64,000 nt of DNA from the NCBI GenBank assembly GCA_023525975.1, contig CM042034.1, positions 26,376,779 through 26,440,778 of the forward strand, given 5' to 3'. The notes below the pieces were generated by a model. The model was not told where the DNA came from. It searched no databases and was given only the letters and a program-made list of their open reading frames with translations. The first letter of the stretch is position 1, and every line of letters starts with the position of its first letter. Positions 43,801 through 55,616 of the stretch are shown here, piece after piece. Source of the DNA: Smallanthus sonchifolius. Taxonomy: Eukaryota; Streptophyta; Magnoliopsida; Asterales; Asteraceae. The position numbers were made by a program, and so were the translations under genes.

Positions 43801-45266
43801 TTCACACGAATCTTACTACTCAAATTCGGATGGCACAACAAGAGGCAATCAAAGAAGAAAACATTCAGAATGAAGCTTTACGAGGAATGATAAAGCAATT
43901 GGAGTCTAAGTCAGATGACACTTTATACTTCATGAATAGAATTTGGGTGACCCGTTTTGGTAACTTACGGGAGTTAGTTATGGACAAAGCCCACAAGTCC
44001 AGGTACTCCATTCACCCAGGTTCAGATAAAATGTATAAGGATCTAAAAGAATTATATTGGTGGCCCAATATGAAAGGAGATATTGCCACATATGTCAGTA
44101 AGTGCTTAACATGTTCAAAAGTAAAAGCCGAACATCAGAAACCGTCTGGTTTGTTACAACAACCTGAAATTCCCCAATGGAAATGGGAACAAATTTCTAT
44201 GGATTTTATCACAGAATTACCCAAGACATCCAGTGGTTATGATACCATATGGGTAATTGTCGATCGATTGACAAAATCAGCTCATTTCCTACCTATGAAA
44301 GAAACTGATAAAACCGAGAAACTTGCAAAGCTTTATATCAAGGAAATTGTGGCTAGGCATGGAGTGCCAATTTCTATTATATCGGATAGAGATAGCAGAT
44401 TTGTGTCTAGAATCTGGAAATCATTACAAGAAGCCATGGGCACACGTCTTGACATGAGCACGGCATATCACCCACAAACAGATGGTCAAAGCGAAAGGAC
44501 CATTCAAACTTTAGAGGATATGCTACGTGCGTGTGTAATTGATTTCGGAGGAAATTGGGATACTCATTTACCATTAGCTGAGTTTTCCTACAATAACAGC
44601 TACCATACGAGCATTAAGGCAGCTCCGTTTGAAGCTTTATATGGTCGTAAATGCCGCTCACTGCTATGTTGGGCGGAAGTTGGTGAAAAACATTTGACAG
44701 GCCCTGAGATTGTCCAGGAAACCACTGATAAGATCTTCAAAATTAAGGACCGTCTGAAAGCGGCCCGAGATAGACAAAAGAGCTACGCTGACAACAGACG
44801 AAAACCATTAGAATTTCAAATTGGTGACCGAGTAATGTTAAAAGTCTCACCATGGAAAGGTGTTGCGAGGTTTGGTAACCGTGGTAAGCTCAATCCTAGA
44901 TACGTTGGACCGTTTGAAATATTGGCTAGGGTTGGCCCTGTAGCTTACAAGCTCAAGTTGCCACAAGAACTAAGCAATGTACATGATACGTTCCATGTAT
45001 CAAATCTCAAGAAGTGTTTATCAGACGAGACTTTGATCATACCGCCTGACGAGATTCACATTGATGATAAACTTCATTTCATCGAGGAACCGATTGAGAT
45101 TTCAGATTGGAAGGTTCAAAAGCTGAGACGTAGTCGGATCAAACTGGTTAAAGTACGTTGGAACTCAAAGCGTGGTCCTGAGTATACATGGGAACGAGAG
45201 GACCAAATGAAAACAAAATACCCATCCTTGTTTGAGGATGCACCAGTTCAAGAGGACACGAATTGA
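40881..45266 (+). CDS. Element B gag-pol polyprotein, 1461 codons, uninterrupted
   Basis: Domains in order: retrotransposon gag (about residues 20-200; YKTFLSCKPRNFNGTEGAVG, TWWNSQV, EYCPRNELQKIE); zinc knuckles at about 253-280 and 307-321, the second with Arg in place of the last Cys (CFECGDPKHFRKDR); aspartic protease with FDTGAD near 365; reverse transcriptase with FIDDILIYS near 701; RNase H from about 845 (VYCDASHQG); integrase with the HHCC zinc finger ending CLTC near 1075 and the D,D-35-E residues at about 1107, 1171 and 1204; C-terminal chromodomain-like region about 1390-1455 (VRWNSKRGPEYTWERED). This drives copying and insertion of the element; the chromodomain type is thought to guide insertion into heterochromatin. 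The start codon is nominal: the true N-terminus is probably in 40629-40820. Confidence 0.92.
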   Translation: MIRINDVMTCNSTDAPIRKCSYKTFLSCKPRNFNGTEGAVGLMRWIEKMESVIDISECTADCMVKYSTCSLIDKALTWWNSQVKTLGRQTAYELSWEDLKAMMIEEYCPRNELQKIESELWNLQMTGDDVAGYTDRFNELAILVPHMVTPEYKKVERYLWGLAPQIRSLVTSSNPMDAKSAITLAFKLRDNAVRDGLFEKKETEGGISGEKRKWFGKPINQNKNQIYKRPETMKAFVANTVEQKGYLGARPRCDNCGYHHSGKCTQCGKCKKYGHLAHDCRSNTNPNKINQVAGKVNPGTERMNQGCFECGDPKHFRKDRPKLKNRNDNQARGRAFVMGAGDARQDPNIVTGTFPINNHYASILFDTGADLSFVSNDFKSLLGIKPSKLDQKYTIELANGKLINTEEVIQGCTLCLKNHTFSIDLLPVDLGSFDVVIGMDWLSKNHAEIVCFEKIVQIPLSNGEVLSIQGEKSGVTLRMINCMKARKYLRKGYYVFLAHVVEKKPKERRLEYIPIVRDYPEVFPEDLPGLPPPRQVEFRIDLVPGSAPIARSPYRLAPSEMQELSNQLQELLDKGFIRPSFSPWGAQVLFVKKKDGTFRMCIDYRELNKLTIKNRYPLPRIDDLFDQLQGASFYSKIDLRSGYHQLRIQEEDVPKTAFRTRYGHYEFLVMPFGLTNAPAVFMDLMNRVCKPYLDKFVIVFIDDILIYSRTKEDHEHHLKLILELLRNEKLYAKFSKCEFWIREVHFLGHVINKEGIHVDPSKIEAIKNWEAPKTPTEVRQFLGLAGYYRRFIENFSKIALPLTTLTQKEKKYDWSDKQESAFQLLKQKLCSAPILSLPEGIENFVVYCDASHQGFGCVLMQREKVIAYASRQLKVHEKNYTTHDLELGAVVFALKIWRHYLYGTRCTIFTDHKSLQHIFDQKELNMRQRRWVELLKDYDCDIKYHPGKANVVADALSRKERVKTLRVRALELTIHTNLTTQIRMAQQEAIKEENIQNEALRGMIKQLESKSDDTLYFMNRIWVTRFGNLRELVMDKAHKSRYSIHPGSDKMYKDLKELYWWPNMKGDIATYVSKCLTCSKVKAEHQKPSGLLQQPEIPQWKWEQISMDFITELPKTSSGYDTIWVIVDRLTKSAHFLPMKETDKTEKLAKLYIKEIVARHGVPISIISDRDSRFVSRIWKSLQEAMGTRLDMSTAYHPQTDGQSERTIQTLEDMLRACVIDFGGNWDTHLPLAEFSYNNSYHTSIKAAPFEALYGRKCRSLLCWAEVGEKHLTGPEIVQETTDKIFKIKDRLKAARDRQKSYADNRRKPLEFQIGDRVMLKVSPWKGVARFGNRGKLNPRYVGPFEILARVGPVAYKLKLPQELSNVHDTFHVSNLKKCLSDETLIIPPDEIHIDDKLHFIEEPIEISDWKVQKLRRSRIKLVKVRWNSKRGPEYTWEREDQMKTKYPSLFEDAPVQEDTN

Positions 45267-45300
45267 ATTTCGGGACGAAATTCTGTTAACATGGGGAGAA

Positions 45301-47391
45301 TGTGACAACCCGACATTTCAGGTCAATATCCGTACACATTATAAACAAGTTTACATAATAATTATTTTTGTGATTTATTTAATTTCGCAAACAAGGACTT
45401 TAGAGTCTAACAAAAACCGAGCATTGTCTCAGTTCACATTTGGTAATTCTAGGAGTTACCGGTTCACATACACTTATAACCCGACTAAATTCGAACACTA
45501 GTGGTTAAAATAAATAACCAGAAAAATATATATATACATATATATATTATTTTACACAAACTTTGCGTAGAACAATAAATTATTTTCAGAATAAATTTAT
45601 AATACCGTGGAGGATCTAAACCGGATTTATTTACCCTTTAAAACTATAATTGATATTAATACATAAATCTAATTGTTTTATTATTATAAACCAACCTACT
45701 CTTTGACTTTTGGCCGAAAAAGCCAGCGAAATCCCTCCCTTACTCGACCCATACCTCACTGAGAAAACTCACATATAACCATACTCGCTTCAATCATTTT
45801 TCTCACAATTCCCATTCATCACACTCATTTCATACGGCAAATTCTCCATTTATCTTCAAAATCAAAGCCAAGTTTTAAGACAAAAACCATCAGGATTCAG
45901 TGTTTTCAAGTGTTTCTGAAAAGGGTTTAGCAAAAGATTCAAGATCATCTCTGTTTTCGCTCATCATCATCGCCACTGTTTTAAAGGTAAAAACTCGATA
46001 TTTTCATATTATTTTCTTAAAAATCCGGAGCCAAACATGCAAAATGTTCAAACACAAGTAAGATAACAAGAAAAGTGTATCAAATTCAAAGTTTAAAACA
46101 TAAAAATATGCAGGACTGATTCTGTCAAACAGAAGTCCAGTAATCGAAACTAGGAGTTTCGATTTAACTCAATCGAAACTAGGAGTTTCGATACCTGTTG
46201 ATCCATCGAAACTAGGAGTTTCGATGCCTTTTACTCAATCGAAACTAGGTAGTTTCGATAGCAAATACTCAATCGAAACTAGGTAGTTTCGATACCTTTT
46301 TCTCAATCGAAACTAGGTTGTTTCGACTCCTAACCACTCCATCGAAACTAAGTAGTTTCGACACACATATTCTCCATCGAAACTAAGAAGTTTCGATACC
46401 TGTACAACAGTCCCAGTTGGGCAGTAACTCAAAACTATTTTACAACAAAACATGTGTTGGAAAACTAAAACGATGTTTAAACAAACACAATCAGATTTAC
46501 AAGGTCGGTGAACAATTTACAATTAAGACGTTGGTCTTAACAACAATTTACCCTTGGTATCTAGGGTACAAATAGTCAAGGTTGACTACAACAAGTTTTA
46601 TCACAAGTATATACACAAACTCAAGGTGAGTTTCACGGCCCCTTTCTTTTTACTGTTTTCTAATATTTGGGGGAAGAACATACTTCAACTATTTTATGGG
46701 ATAACAAGAGAATAAGACACGACTTTATGTTTACATGGGATGAGAACAACACATTGGAGGCCGCTAAAGTCCCCTGGAACAACATAGTAACCATTAACTG
46801 TAGCCTAGGGTCCTATGAATAGTACTATGGAGAGTGACGTCTCCCGGTCATGGTTAGTCGCGCTAACCACAATATGGAGGATTTATGGCCGCATAGAATC
46901 TGATAACGCTTAATAGGGGCTCACACATGTCATGGATTGGTTACGCCTCATGTATGAACATATTATTTGTATTCCTAGCTAGTTTACAAATGGGTCAACA
47001 ATTCTTATTCTGTTTATCACATGCAACTGAATTATTTATGAACAAATGAAGTTTACAAAGAACAATTTGATTAAACCTGTGAACTCACCAACCTTGTGTT
47101 GATGATTTTAAGTATGTTTTTCAGGTAACTGAACGTGATTTCAAGGTTAGCAATGTAGATTACATGCATGCACGATGGATACTACTCAAGGAGGATTTCC
47201 CTTGTATAACTCATTGAATTGAGTCATATTTGTGAAATCTTAACTTTTTGTAAACTCAGATTATGTTTTTGTAATGTATAATCTTAATCTTGTTTATGTA
47301 TCCATTTATCATGTATGTGTTTGCGGTAATCATATGCTTTGGAAACCAGTGAACGTCGTGCCTCGCGTTTCCGCCTTGGCGGGGTGTGACA
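45301..47391 (+). repeat. Element B 3' LTR
   Basis: 2091 bp, nearly identical to 37408-39497. Directly follows a purine-rich tract. Carries the second copy of the palindrome array at 46143-46397. Confidence 0.93.
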
Positions 47392-49753
47392 CAATCCGAC
47401 TCATTCTGGTAATTTCTTACTCCAATTGTTTCGTTTTTATCCATAGAATGAAAGCCCTATGTCAATTGGGGCTTACATTATCAATTCAGTCAAGATCACG
47501 ACTCTAGGGTTCATCACAGACCGGTTTAATCGAACCCTAGTCTAGACCTAATCAAAATGAAATTAACCTATACAGTTAGATTCGCAATACCATACTCTTT
47601 GAAAGCCCTTTGTCAATTCGATGTTTTATTATCAGAATCGTTGTAACCCGTAATCTAGGGTTCATATGAAACAAAGTTGTCGAATTCAACTCTAAACCGT
47701 GTTTAAACCAAATTAAACTATACCATTAGACTCGTAGTCTTTTGTAGATTGAAAGCCCTATGAAATATCGGGCTTCCATCATCAAATTGATCTTGATCCA
47801 GTAATTAGGGTTCATCTGGAAACGATTTGGGGTTTTCAATCCAAAACAAAAAATTAATGCAATAAAATAACACCAACAGATTCGCAATGTTGTTTTTGTT
47901 AAAATCCCTATGATTCTAACAACTTTTATTATCAGAATCTCATGAATTGATTTTGTGTTCATAATCTAGATTACGACCCCCTTTCTGTAATTTAATCGAT
48001 CTTAAACTCAATAATTTTGAAATTAAACCTGCCCTTTGATTCGCAACACTCCGACTAACAAAAACCCTAAACTTTTATCGCTATTCAATATCGGGATCGA
48101 GGGATTCGAGCTTGGGTTGGTTCGGCCTGCGTGGGGAAGAAGAACCCACTCGAGTTGCTTGAAAAAAGATTTCTGATCAGGGTTATTCGCGATACCCTAG
48201 CGGGCGGGACTGGTTAGAGGCTTGTGTGTGTGTGGGAGAGACCCGGGCTCCCACAATTTGTTTGTGAGGCACTTTTTATTATATTTAATTATTATAAATC
48301 AAACCCCCTATTATTATAATATTATGTTAATGTGTTTTAGCCCGGGAAACCACCCGTAGGCTCGGGTTTGAATTATTAAATCATTTTTATTATTAATTCC
48401 TACTCTTAAAGATAATGTATTTACACTATTTGCAAACCATAACTTTGTATAAAATATATGTTTATATTATTTTCAACCCATGACCCGTATTAATAATTAA
48501 TATATATTTATATTATTCCGAATCGTTTTACAACCTCGTGTAACGTTTGGGATTAAATAATAATATAATTGGTTATATTATTTACTCGTGATTATTACTT
48601 CAATAATAATAATGTATTTATAGTCTTACCTCAAATGAGTAATTAGAATATTCCTTCGAACCTAAAAATAATATATTATATTATTTTCTTAGTTTTTGTG
48701 AATGACAAAACACTCGATTATATTTATTATTATTTTTGTCATTCGTCGCGTAACGTAATTATAATTTGATTATTTAAGGAATTCCTATCTCCGTGGACAC
48801 GTTCGTCCACTCTTGAATATTAGAGCGTTTCGTTAGGACGTTTCCCATTCCGTGTCGCTGTCACAATTCCTATTATTATCCCTAATTTATGTGTTTATAA
48901 TTTTAGGGCATTCGTAAGTCTTTTGAGACTTACACTCGTGGTTCCAACTTATCTCTTGTGTGATACAACCTACAACGCAACGCAGGTGAGTTTTCACGGC
49001 CCCTTTTTACTATTTTAACTTGGGGGAGAAAACATGATTAAACTATTTTGAGATTTTGTAATTCGTATGTTATCGATGTTAAAGCTAAGCGTAACACGCT
49101 ATCACAAGAAGTCCTCATCGTATATCGGACCGTTAATATGGATCTTAGCGAGGTAATGTTTAGTAGTACTACTGGGTTTGACAAATCCCACCCGCGTTAG
49201 TCGCGCTAACTCGATTAGAGATCGAACGGGTGAAATATTAGCCTACTCACACCGCTAGTGTTGATAGACCTGACAGGAGGCAAATAAACAAACAGTCAGC
49301 TTCGGTTGCGAGCGCTTGAGTTAAACATGAACACAGGTTAGCTACCTATAAATACATATTGAATGATCAATAAATCTGGTAAACGCTTATTTATATATTG
49401 AAACCTGTGAACTCACCAACCTCGTGTTGACATCTTTTCTTACATGTTTTCTCAGGTCGCTAAGATAAGGCACAGCTGCACGTCAGGACATGCATGAGAT
49501 TCTTCTATTTTGATCGTTACTTTATAATAATTGTTTGGACTATTTTGGATTGTGTTGGTTTGGACATTTGGACTTTTGGGCGCGTGTGTTTTGCGCATTT
49601 GCTTTTCTTTACGCTTCCGCATTTGAACTCTGTTTATTATGATATTTTCATTTAAGTCCCATGTAGAGTCGTTCAATGTAACTAATGTCTGAGATCCTGG
49701 TTCATCACTTCCCAAACGGTAAAACTCCGTTAGCTAAAATTGGGGGTGTGGCA

Positions 49754-49769
49754 GATTGGTATCAGAGCC
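49754..49769 (+). promoter_or_regulatory. Element A primer binding site
   Basis: GATTGGTATCAGAGCC directly after the LTR end GTGTGGCA; same tRNA specificity as element B. A second copy follows LTR2 at 58665-58680. Confidence 0.9.
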
Positions 49770-49869
49770 ATTGGTTATAGAGAACTAGGATTGCATACTA
49801 GACTATAGCCTCACACATTAGTTATATGTCATTTGGATGTTTGACACTTATATATGTTGTTACAGGAAC

Positions 49870-50585
49870 ATGTCGTCAACTCCACCTCCATCACCTAAGG
49901 CACCAGGACACGATGCACCTATTTTACCATCCCCGGAGCCCAAAACACGCCGGACTAGTTCTAGTGACTATTCAGTTGATCAGGGTGAACCGAGTAGCGC
50001 GCAAGCAATGAATCCTGCTCGCAATTTGAATGCATACCTGCAAATTTGGGTCTGCTTCCTCATCATCTACTTTACCTAGCTTGCCATGCACTATGGAACA
50101 AGCTTTTCAAGCCTTTGTATTTTACATGTCTAGGGAGTTGAGCATTGTGAAAGATGCTACTGAGGAGATACCTGGCATTCTGCAGCGAGAGTCACAAATA
50201 GAGGAGAACAAGGTAGGAATTGAGCTGTTGACTGCTGAGCTAGCAGTGACGGATCAGGTCCATAACGTTTTGGTGGATCGGGTGACACATTTGGAGACGA
50301 GGGTGGACACCTCGGATCAGGATGTAGAAGGGATTATGGAGAGAGTGGCTAATCTGGAAGGCCAGCTGCAAGTAGCAAATCATGCTGCCGAAGGACTTCA
50401 AGAAAGAGTGACTCACTTAGGAAGCCCAACTGCAAGCAGCCCCATTTCCTGAGGAAATTCCACTTTCGGACGGCGAGGAGGAACCTTTCGAGGATGAGCC
50501 CCTAGAGGAGGAGCCACCCGAGGAGGAACCGGTGGAGATCGATGATGCTCAATCATACGTTTCTTCCGATGATGAGGATGTTTGA
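49870..50585 (+). pseudogene. Element A leader ORF (ORF0), first copy, frameshifted
   Basis: Starts MSSTPPPSPKAPGHDAP at 49870 (Pro/Ser-rich, then SSDYSVDQGEPSS). The reading frame shifts by one base near 50025-50036, continuing as FGSASSSSTLPSLPCTMEQA and a long heptad-rich coiled coil (VHNVLVDRVTHLETRVDTSD; VANLEGQLQVANHAAEGLQE). An extra base near 50420 truncates this copy; the duplicate at 58781-59510 lacks it and continues into an acidic EEEP-rich tail ending FDDEDV. The frame change near 50030 is shared by both copies, so it predates their duplication or reflects splicing or frameshifting. No known domain recognised. Confidence 0.6.
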
Positions 50586-50835
50586 TGATCTTCCTATTCT
50601 ATCTTTCTTTCATTTATGTTTTGCTTATGTTATTTCTCTTTTCAAACCTAGATGGGTAAGGTTGTTCCCATTCAATAAAAGCATGAGAAGTTTAATGTTG
50701 GAATTATTTATTTTGTAGCATTACAATTTATTTAATTTCCAAAATATTAGATGTTGTATTTCCTTACTTGTACATGAATAATGTTTAATATGTGATATAT
50801 TTCTCATTGTTTTGTGTTTGTGAATGTGAAGAATC

Positions 50836-53800
50836 ATGTCGGGAAGAGGACGTGGAGGTCGTGCTGGTGGCTGAGGTACCATCAACATGACAGCAGTAGA
50901 GCTAGCGGCACTAATAAACGATAGTGTGGCGGAGGCTCTAGCAGCACAGAATGCTGTAGGTAAATGCTTTAGTTATTGACTAATGATGTCAATTCATCTC
51001 TTAAAAAGCCTGTCCTAAGCTCTAAAATTCCAATCCTATATTGTTTCAAAATCCAGGCCAGCAAAACCAGCAGAATCAGCAACCAGCCCGCACCTTCAAT
51101 GCATTTATGGACTGTAAACCTCACGCTTTTAGTGGAGCTGAGGGAGCTGTAGGACTACTTCGTTGGTTCGAGAAAGTAGAATCAGTGATTGCCATGTGCA
51201 ACTGTCCAGTGGCTAATCAGGTCAAGTTCGCCGCTGGAACTTTGGAGGGCCCGACTCTCACGTGGTGGAACTCCCAGGTCCAGATGTTGGGTCTGGTCAT
51301 GGCAAATGGACTCCCGTGGGAGGAGTTTAAGTCGATGATGAAGGAGGAGTACTGTCCTCGCGATGAAATTCAGAAGTTAGAGGGAGAGTTCTGGAACCTA
51401 AAGATGGAGGGTTCTAAAATTGAACTTTATACCACACGTTCACATGAACTTGCTACTATGTGCCCGCACATGGTGACTCCTGATTACAAGAGAATTGAAC
51501 TATATATTGGAGTTCTAGTGCCTCAGATACAAAGTATGGTGACTTCATCCAACCCTACTACTATCCAGCAAACTATCCGACTTGCCCATAAGTTAACCGA
51601 TCAGGCGGTGACTCAAGGGACTCTACCTCCGAGAGGTTCGGTCTCTAAATCCACCGATAATCATAAACGTAAGTTTGATCACCACTCCAATAACCACTCC
51701 AACTCTCACTCCAAAGGACCCCAGCCCAACCAACCCCAGTTTAATCAACCGCAGCAGCAGCAACAACGTAAGTTTGAGCCTGCTAAGAACTTCAACCAGT
51801 CGACCTCTTCAGGTCAAAATCAGGGTGGTTACACGGGAAAATCTCCTAAGTGTAACAAGTGAAACTTCCATCACTTCAGGTTTTGCAACCGTTGTCAGCG
51901 GTGTGGCAAAATAGGTCATGCTGCCAAAGATTGTAGGGGTGAATTACAAGCCAAACAGCCTTTTCAACACCCTGGATTTACAAAGGGTTGTTTTGAGTGT
52001 GGAAATGAGGGACATATTCGGAAGAATTGTCCTCAATTGAAGAAAGGGGGTAATGGAAACCACAACCCTAACCAGAATAACAACAATGGGGGTAACAACG
52101 GCAATGGTGGAGGAAATGGTGCGAAGGGACGAGCCTTCGTGCTAGGATCTGGAGAAGCTCGTTATGATCATAATGTGGTCACCGGTAAGTTTCTCTTAAA
52201 TAATTACTTTGCTTTTGTCCTTTTTGACACTGGAGCTGATAGAAGTTTTACATCTAAGAAACTTAGTGATATGATAAAAGGAACTCCAACTCTGTTAGGA
52301 GCTAAGTATATAATAGAAATAGCTGATGGCCAAATAATTGAAGCAACCCACATTCTTAAGGGTTGTAAGCTTGAGCTAGCTAGACATATATTTGATATCG
52401 ACCTTATGCCGGTCACACTTGGTAGTTTGATGTAATTGTCGGCATGGATTGGTTATCTAAAAACCAATCTGAAATTATATGTCATGAGAAAATTGTTCGC
52501 ATTCCTCTCCCGAGTGGAGAAACTCTTTTCCGTTTAGGGCGAAAAAGTTGGTGCAGTCATGGGCATCATATCCTTTATGAAAGCACAGAAATGCCTTCGA
52601 AAAGGGCATACGGCTATTTTGGCTCTCGTTGCCGAGCAGCCATCAGAAGAGAAGAAGATTGATGACATTCCCATCGTTCGTGAATTTTTGGAAGTATTTC
52701 CCGAGGATCTTCCCGGTCTGCCACCACACCGTCAAGTTGAATTTCAAATCAATCTAGCACCCGGAGCGGCACCAATCGCTCAGGTACCTTACAGACTGGC
52801 ACCTAGTGTAATACAAGAATTGTCTACTCAGTTACAGGATTTGTTGGATAAAGGTTTCATCCGACCTAGCTCATCGCCATGGGAGCTCCGGTACTGTTTG
52901 TCAAGAAGAAGGACGAGACTTTTCGTATGTGTATTGACTACTGTGAGCTGAATAAAGTCACAATAAAAAATCGCTACCCTTTGCCCCGGATAGATGATCT
53001 CTTTGATCAACTCCAAGGATCAAGTTTCTATTCCAAGATAGATCTTAGGTCCGGTTACCATCAATTAAGAGTCCGAGATGAGGATATCTCTAAGACTGCA
53101 TTCAGGACAAGGTACGGCCACTACGAATTTATGGTCATGCCTTTCGGATTAACCAATGCACTTGCGGTATTCATGGACCTCATGAACCGTGTGTGTAAGC
53201 CATATCTTGATCAATTTGTTATCGTTTTCATCGACGACATCCTCATTTATTCCAAGAACAAGGAAGAACATGAGGAACATCTACGTTTAATCCTGGAATT
53301 ACTTAAAAAGGAACAGCTGTATGCTAAGTTTTCCAAGTGTGAGTTCTGGATCCGGGAAGTTCAATTCTTAGGACATGTGGTTAATGAGAAAGGAATACAT
53401 GTCGATCCATCAAAGATATAAGCCATCAAGAATTGGGCAGCACCGACGACTCCGACTGAGGTGCGACAATTTCTGGGATTAGCTGGATACTACCGTCGAT
53501 TCATCGAAGGATTTTAAAAAATTGCACAACCCCTCACTGCCTTAACTCAAAAGGGTAAAGCCTATAACTGGGGCGATAACCAAGAGTCAGCATTCCAACA
53601 TCTTAAACAGAAACTTTGCAGTGCACCTATTCTAGCTCTTCCGGAAGGAACGGATGATTTTGTGGTGTATTGTGACACGTCTATTCAGGGTCTAGGTTGT
53701 GTGTTAATGCAACGAGAAAAGGTGATCGCATACGCTTCACGTCAACTAAAGGTTCACGAGAAAAATTACACCACTCATGACCTAGAGTTGGGAGCAGTAG

Positions 53801-55503
53801 TTTTCACACTTAAGATATGGAGACATTACTTGTACGGTACCAAATGCACCATCTACACCGATCACAAGAGTCTTCAGCACATCTTCGATCAGAAAGAGTT
53901 AAACATGCGACAGCGTCGTTGGGTCGAGCTCTTGAATGATTATGACTGTGCGATCCGGTATCATCCGGGTAAAGCTAACGTTGTAGCTGATGCCCTAAGT
54001 CGAAAGGAAACGAAACCCAAGCGAGTTCGAGCATTACAGCTTACCATTCACCCTGGATTACCTGACAAAATCCGTAATACTCAACTCGAAGCCCTGAAAG
54101 AGGAAAACCTACCGCTGGAAGGTACACGCGGTATGGAAGCACAACTCGAGGTCAAATCTGACGGTATTCGCTACTTCGTCGAGCGAATATGGGTTCCAGT
54201 ATTCGAAAACCTAAGGGAACTAGTCATGGATGAGGCTCATAAATCTCGTTACTCTATTCATCCAGGTTTCGACAAGATGTATCATGATCTAAAGGTGTTG
54301 TATTGGTGGCCAAAGATGAAGGCCGATATAGCCACCTATGTGAGCAAGTGCCTGACTTGCGCGAAAGTCAAAGTTGAATATCAAAAGCCTTCCGGTCTTC
54401 TCCAACAACCAGAGATTCCCATGTGGAAATGGGAACAGATATCCATGGACTTTATCACAAAATTGCCACGAGCTCATACCGGATGTGATACCATTTGGGT
54501 AATTGTTGATCGTTTAACAAAGTCCGCTCACTTCTTAGCAATCAAGGAAACCGAAAAAATGGATAAGCTTACTCGTATTTACTTGAAAGAAGTAGTCTCT
54601 CGGCACGGAGTGCCAATTTCTATCATTTCGGATCGTAATGCACGATTCACCTCCCGTTTCTAGCAGTCGTTACATAAAGCTCTAGGCACGCGTCTAGATA
54701 TGAGCACAGCATACCATCCTTAAACTGATGGCTAGACAGAACGTACTATTCAAACTCTGGAGGACATGCTACGAGCTTGTGTGATTGATTTCGGTAACAC
54801 TTGGGAGTCTCACCTACCATTGGTGGAGTTCTCCTACAACAACAGTTATCACACTAGCATCAAGGCAGCTCCATTTGAAGCACTATATGGACGGAAATTC
54901 CGTTCTCCTATTTGTTGGGCCGAGGTTGGGGATAGTCAACTTACAGGTCCCGAACTCGTACTTGAAACTTCTGAGAAAATCGTTCAAATTAGAAACCGTA
55001 TGGCAGCGACTCGTAATCGTCAAAAGAGCTATGCCGATAAGCGTCGTAAACCGTTATAATTTCAAGTAGGGGATATGGTCTTGTTAAAAGTTTCACCTTG
55101 GAAAGGTGTCATTCATTTTGGAAAACGGGGCAAACTGAATCCTCGTTATGTTGGATCATTCAAGACATTGAAAAGAATCGGGCCAGTAGCGTACCAACTG
55201 AACCTACCTGAAGGACTTAGTGGTGTACACAACGTCTTTCACATATCAAATTTGAAGAAATGTCTAGCAGATGAATCACTCGCGGTTCCTCTTGAGGAGC
55301 TGCATATTGATGAACAACTACGGTTCGTTGAAGAACCGGTAGAAATCATGGATAGGGAAATCAAAACGCTGAAGCGAAGTAAAATCCCTATTGTCAGAGT
55401 TCGTTGGAACTCAAAACGCGGACCGAAATTCACGTGGGAACGCGAAGATCAGATGATGCGCAAGTATCCTCATCTGTTCAAACAATCCACATCAAACTCT
55501 TAA
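50836..55503 (+). pseudogene. Element A gag-pol, degenerate
   Basis: Same domain order as element B: gag leader (MSGRGRGGRAGG at 50836), gag (NAFMDCKPHAFSGAEG), two zinc knuckles (CFECGNEGHIRKNC intact), protease (LFDTGADRSFTS near 52225), RT with FIDDILIYS near 53232, RNase H, integrase and chromodomain-like end (VRWNSKRGPKFTWERED). Broken by stops at 50872, 51860, 53419, 53515, 54661, 54721, 54733 and 55057 and by frameshifts near 52430, 52535 and 52875. Several stops are CAG/CAA to TAG/TAA or TGG to TAG changes, the pattern left by deamination of methylated cytosine. 50960-51056 looks like an intron. The copy cannot make its own enzymes. Confidence 0.9.
50960..51056 (+). other. Candidate 97-bp intron in element A gag
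   Basis: GTAAATGC...AAAATCCAG, T-rich, with a CTAAT-type branch site (TTGACTAATGATG). Removing it joins AAQNAVG to QQNQQNQQP in frame, while the unspliced frame has a TGA stop a few codons in. The equivalent sequence in the second copy (59886-59982) has the same sites. Confidence 0.55.
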
Positions 55504-55616
55504 GATACCATTTTAATTTTCGGCACAAAAATTCTTTCAACTAGGGGATGATATGACACCTCAAAAAAAAAATTATTTTAACTTTCGGGACGAAAATTCT
55601 TTCAACTACGGGATGA

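Larger units (their letters stand above)
37408..47391 (+). mobile_element. Ty3/gypsy element B, near-intact Tekay-like chromovirus
   Basis: 9984 bp with a 5-bp target duplication CAATC (37403-37407, 47392-47396), inserted in the 5' LTR of element A. LTRs of 2090 and 2091 bp differ at only about eight positions and one indel by eye. Primer binding site, leader ORF, gag-pol and polypurine tract (ACATGGGGAGAA, 45289-45300) are all present. Undisturbed LTR2 of element A shows the empty site at about 56301. Confidence 0.93.
36719..49753 (+). repeat. Element A LTR1 (interrupted by element B)
   Basis: 36719-37407 plus 47397-49753 add to about 3046 bp and match LTR2 throughout. Inside, four degenerate units of about 150 bp, each starting GAAAGCCCTATG-like and containing CTAGGGTTCAT, run from about 47449 to 47990. 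A tRNA-like module sits at 48208-48250, but its B box is deleted. Confidence 0.85.
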
